Shown piece after piece: positions 6,019-6,817 of a stretch of DNA of 6,817 nt. Positions within the stretch are counted from its first letter, which is position 1. Each line of letters starts with the position of its first letter. Location: positions 1-6,817 of the forward strand of contig NZ_DFQS01000020.1 in the NCBI RefSeq assembly GCF_002377905.1. Reading direction: 5' to 3'. The notes beneath the pieces are model-generated. The model was not told where the DNA came from. It saw only the letters and a list, made by a program, of their open reading frames with translations, and did no database searches. A program made the translations under genes and the position numbers. The DNA comes from Psychrobacter sp. UBA3483. GTDB taxonomy: Bacteria > Pseudomonadota > Gammaproteobacteria > Pseudomonadales > Moraxellaceae.

Positions 6019-6067
6019 CAAACATAAACGGATGGTCGGCTTTAAATTCGACGGGATAAGACATACC

Positions 6068-6118
6068 AGTGTACATACCTACAGCCGCCGTTGCTGCTGC
6101 TGCCTCGGTCCCTTTTTC
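6068..6118 (-). other. Reactive-centre loop of the truncated serpin
   Basis: This encodes hinge EKGTEAAAAT followed by AAVGMYT. Counting from the hinge puts Thr at P1 and Gly at P1'. Aligning from the other side allows other bonds within MYTGMS. No predicted P1 residue matches the intact serpin. Confidence 0.65.
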
Positions 6119-6333
6119 ATCGAAGGTGACCACCGCTTGATGATAAACCTCATCGAGCTTTATCGGTGGGCCATCAGCATATAAGTTAAATTCAGCCTCA
6201 TTATTAAACGCTTTTGTCATACCCATATCACCAAGCAACGTTTTCATCTGATAACGCGCATCTAACGTAAACTTTGGCAGTTGAAGGTCCACCTCTTGTC
6301 TTACTAAGCCTGCACTCCATTGCTTAATCTTAG

Positions 6334-6360
6334 TTCCTAGATTAACACACCAAGTGCAAC
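6334..6360. repeat. Probable terminal inverted repeat of the IS30 element
   Basis: This segment lies between the end of serpin similarity and the transposase stop. It contains ACACACCAAGTGCAAC, similar from memory to IS30-family ends. The partner end is outside the window, so the exact limits are not proven. Confidence 0.5.
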
Positions 6361-6361
6361 G

Positions 6362-6817
6362 CTAATTAATGGAATAGAACATCTGGTTTGGCGTTTTAAA
6401 CTCCAAACGCTTTCTTGGTCTGTTGTTTAACCTGTCTTCAATATTTTGAACCTCATCATCAGATACTTGTCTAAAGTCACATCCTTTAGGCAAGTACTCT
6501 CTAATCAAGCCATTGGTATTTTCGTTTGTTCCTCGTTGCCATGAGGCATAAGCATCAGCAAAGTAGAACCCACTATAGAGTCTTTGCTTAATGGCTTTAT
6601 GATCCGCAAACTCCTTGCCATTGTCGGACGTAATCGTCTTAACGTGTAGTCTCACTGGAGTCAGCATTACCACCATCGCATCCGCGACCAGATGAGCACT
6701 CTTTTTAGTCACTCGCTTCATCTTAACCAAACCTGTCTTTCGCTCTACTACTGTCACGATAGCTTGTTTGTGGTTTTGACCAATGATGGTGTCTGCTTCC
6801 CAATCACCGATGCGGGA
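6362..6817 (-). CDS. IS30-family transposase, 3' part
   Basis: The C-terminal 151 residues of an IS30-family DDE transposase are visible; the start lies beyond the window. The catalytic triad is intact: the first Asp is in GDWEADTIIG at about visible residue 9, the second in TSDNGKEF, and the Glu in TNENTNGL. Exactly 33 residues separate the second Asp from the Glu, the DD(33)E spacing of this family. The basic C-terminal segment NRPRKRLEFKTPNQMF is also typical. A GTG at 6757 is in frame but lies after the first catalytic Asp, so it is not the real start. The N-terminal DNA-binding region cannot be judged. With no frameshift or stop in the visible part, the element may still be active. Confidence 0.95.
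   Translation of the reverse strand, partial: SRIGDWEADTIIGQNHKQAIVTVVERKTGLVKMKRVTKKSAHLVADAMVVMLTPVRLHVKTITSDNGKEFADHKAIKQRLYSGFYFADAYASWQRGTNENTNGLIREYLPKGCDFRQVSDDEVQNIEDRLNNRPRKRLEFKTPNQMFYSIN

Larger units (their letters stand above)
5960..6333 (-). pseudogene. Second serpin, truncated by IS30 insertion
   Basis: This is the C-terminal third of a second serpin. Reading upstream of the first possible start (GTG at 6292), serpin similarity continues as TKIKQWSAGLVRQE, aligning with TTQINDWTKRLKQHD of the intact serpin, and ends near 6333 where the IS30 end begins. About 124 codons remain. The hinge EKGTEAAAAT is a textbook inhibitory hinge. The last 28 residues from FKADHPF are identical to the intact serpin except one. 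The loop after the hinge differs: AAVGMYTGMSYP, two residues shorter. The N-terminal two-thirds, including any signal peptide, is not in the window and may lie beyond the other IS end. A fragment this size cannot fold as a serpin, so it is almost surely inactive. Confidence 0.9.
6334..6817 (-). mobile_element. IS30-family insertion sequence, partial
   Basis: The transposase-proximal end of an IS30-family element lies here; the rest is beyond the window. The boundary is placed near 6334 because serpin similarity on the left stops there and the transposase stop is at 6362. About 28 bases then remain for the terminal repeat, a usual layout for the family. The element interrupts the second serpin and reads in the same direction as it. 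The target-site duplication cannot be checked with one end. Confidence 0.85.

Noticed and set aside
5960..6292. Treating the second serpin as a complete 110-residue gene starting at GTG 6292
   Set aside because: Serpin similarity continues upstream of that codon to the IS boundary, so it is a truncated gene, and a serpin needs about 350 residues to fold.
1..6817. CRISPR array, tRNA or rRNA genes
   Set aside because: No regularly spaced repeats, and no tRNA- or rRNA-like sequence was seen on either strand.

Overview
The window looks like an accessory locus of a moderately AT-rich gammaproteobacterium. The protein style (short Lys/Asp/Asn-rich exported proteins with Gram-negative lipoboxes, an IS30-family element) suggests Moraxellaceae, with Psychrobacter as the best guess. 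That guess rests on impression only; no marker gene is present.

Layout. Positions 1-88 may hold the 3' end of an unidentified + strand gene. Positions 131-2867 form a minus-strand operon read right to left: a lipoprotein serpin (protease inhibitor), a small lipoprotein with an Asn-Gly-Cys motif, and a 282-residue lipoprotein whose start overlaps the previous stop. Positions 2993-3983 carry three small + strand genes: a single-span membrane protein, a two-span membrane protein and an acidic soluble protein. A convergent 63-codon gene follows at 3980-4171, and a possible 38-codon ORF at 4211-4327. Positions 4381 to about 6333 form a second minus-strand unit read right to left: the C-terminal third of a second serpin, a second Asn-Gly-Cys lipoprotein, a secreted protein with four cysteines and a Trp-rich tail, and a small lipoprotein. 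From about 6334 to the window end lies part of an IS30-family insertion sequence. Its transposase is on the minus strand and runs off the window edge.

Main interpretation. The same pair, serpin followed at once by an Asn-Gly-Cys lipoprotein, occurs twice in the same orientation. The serpins are nearly identical at their C-termini but differ in the reactive-centre loop that sets protease specificity. The lipoproteins are far more diverged yet keep two cysteines at matching spacing. Each pair is followed by different exported proteins. This looks like a duplicated, diversifying cell-envelope module that may defend against foreign proteases. The IS30 insertion has broken the second serpin and has probably changed expression of the genes behind it. 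The defence role and the link between serpin and lipoprotein are inference.
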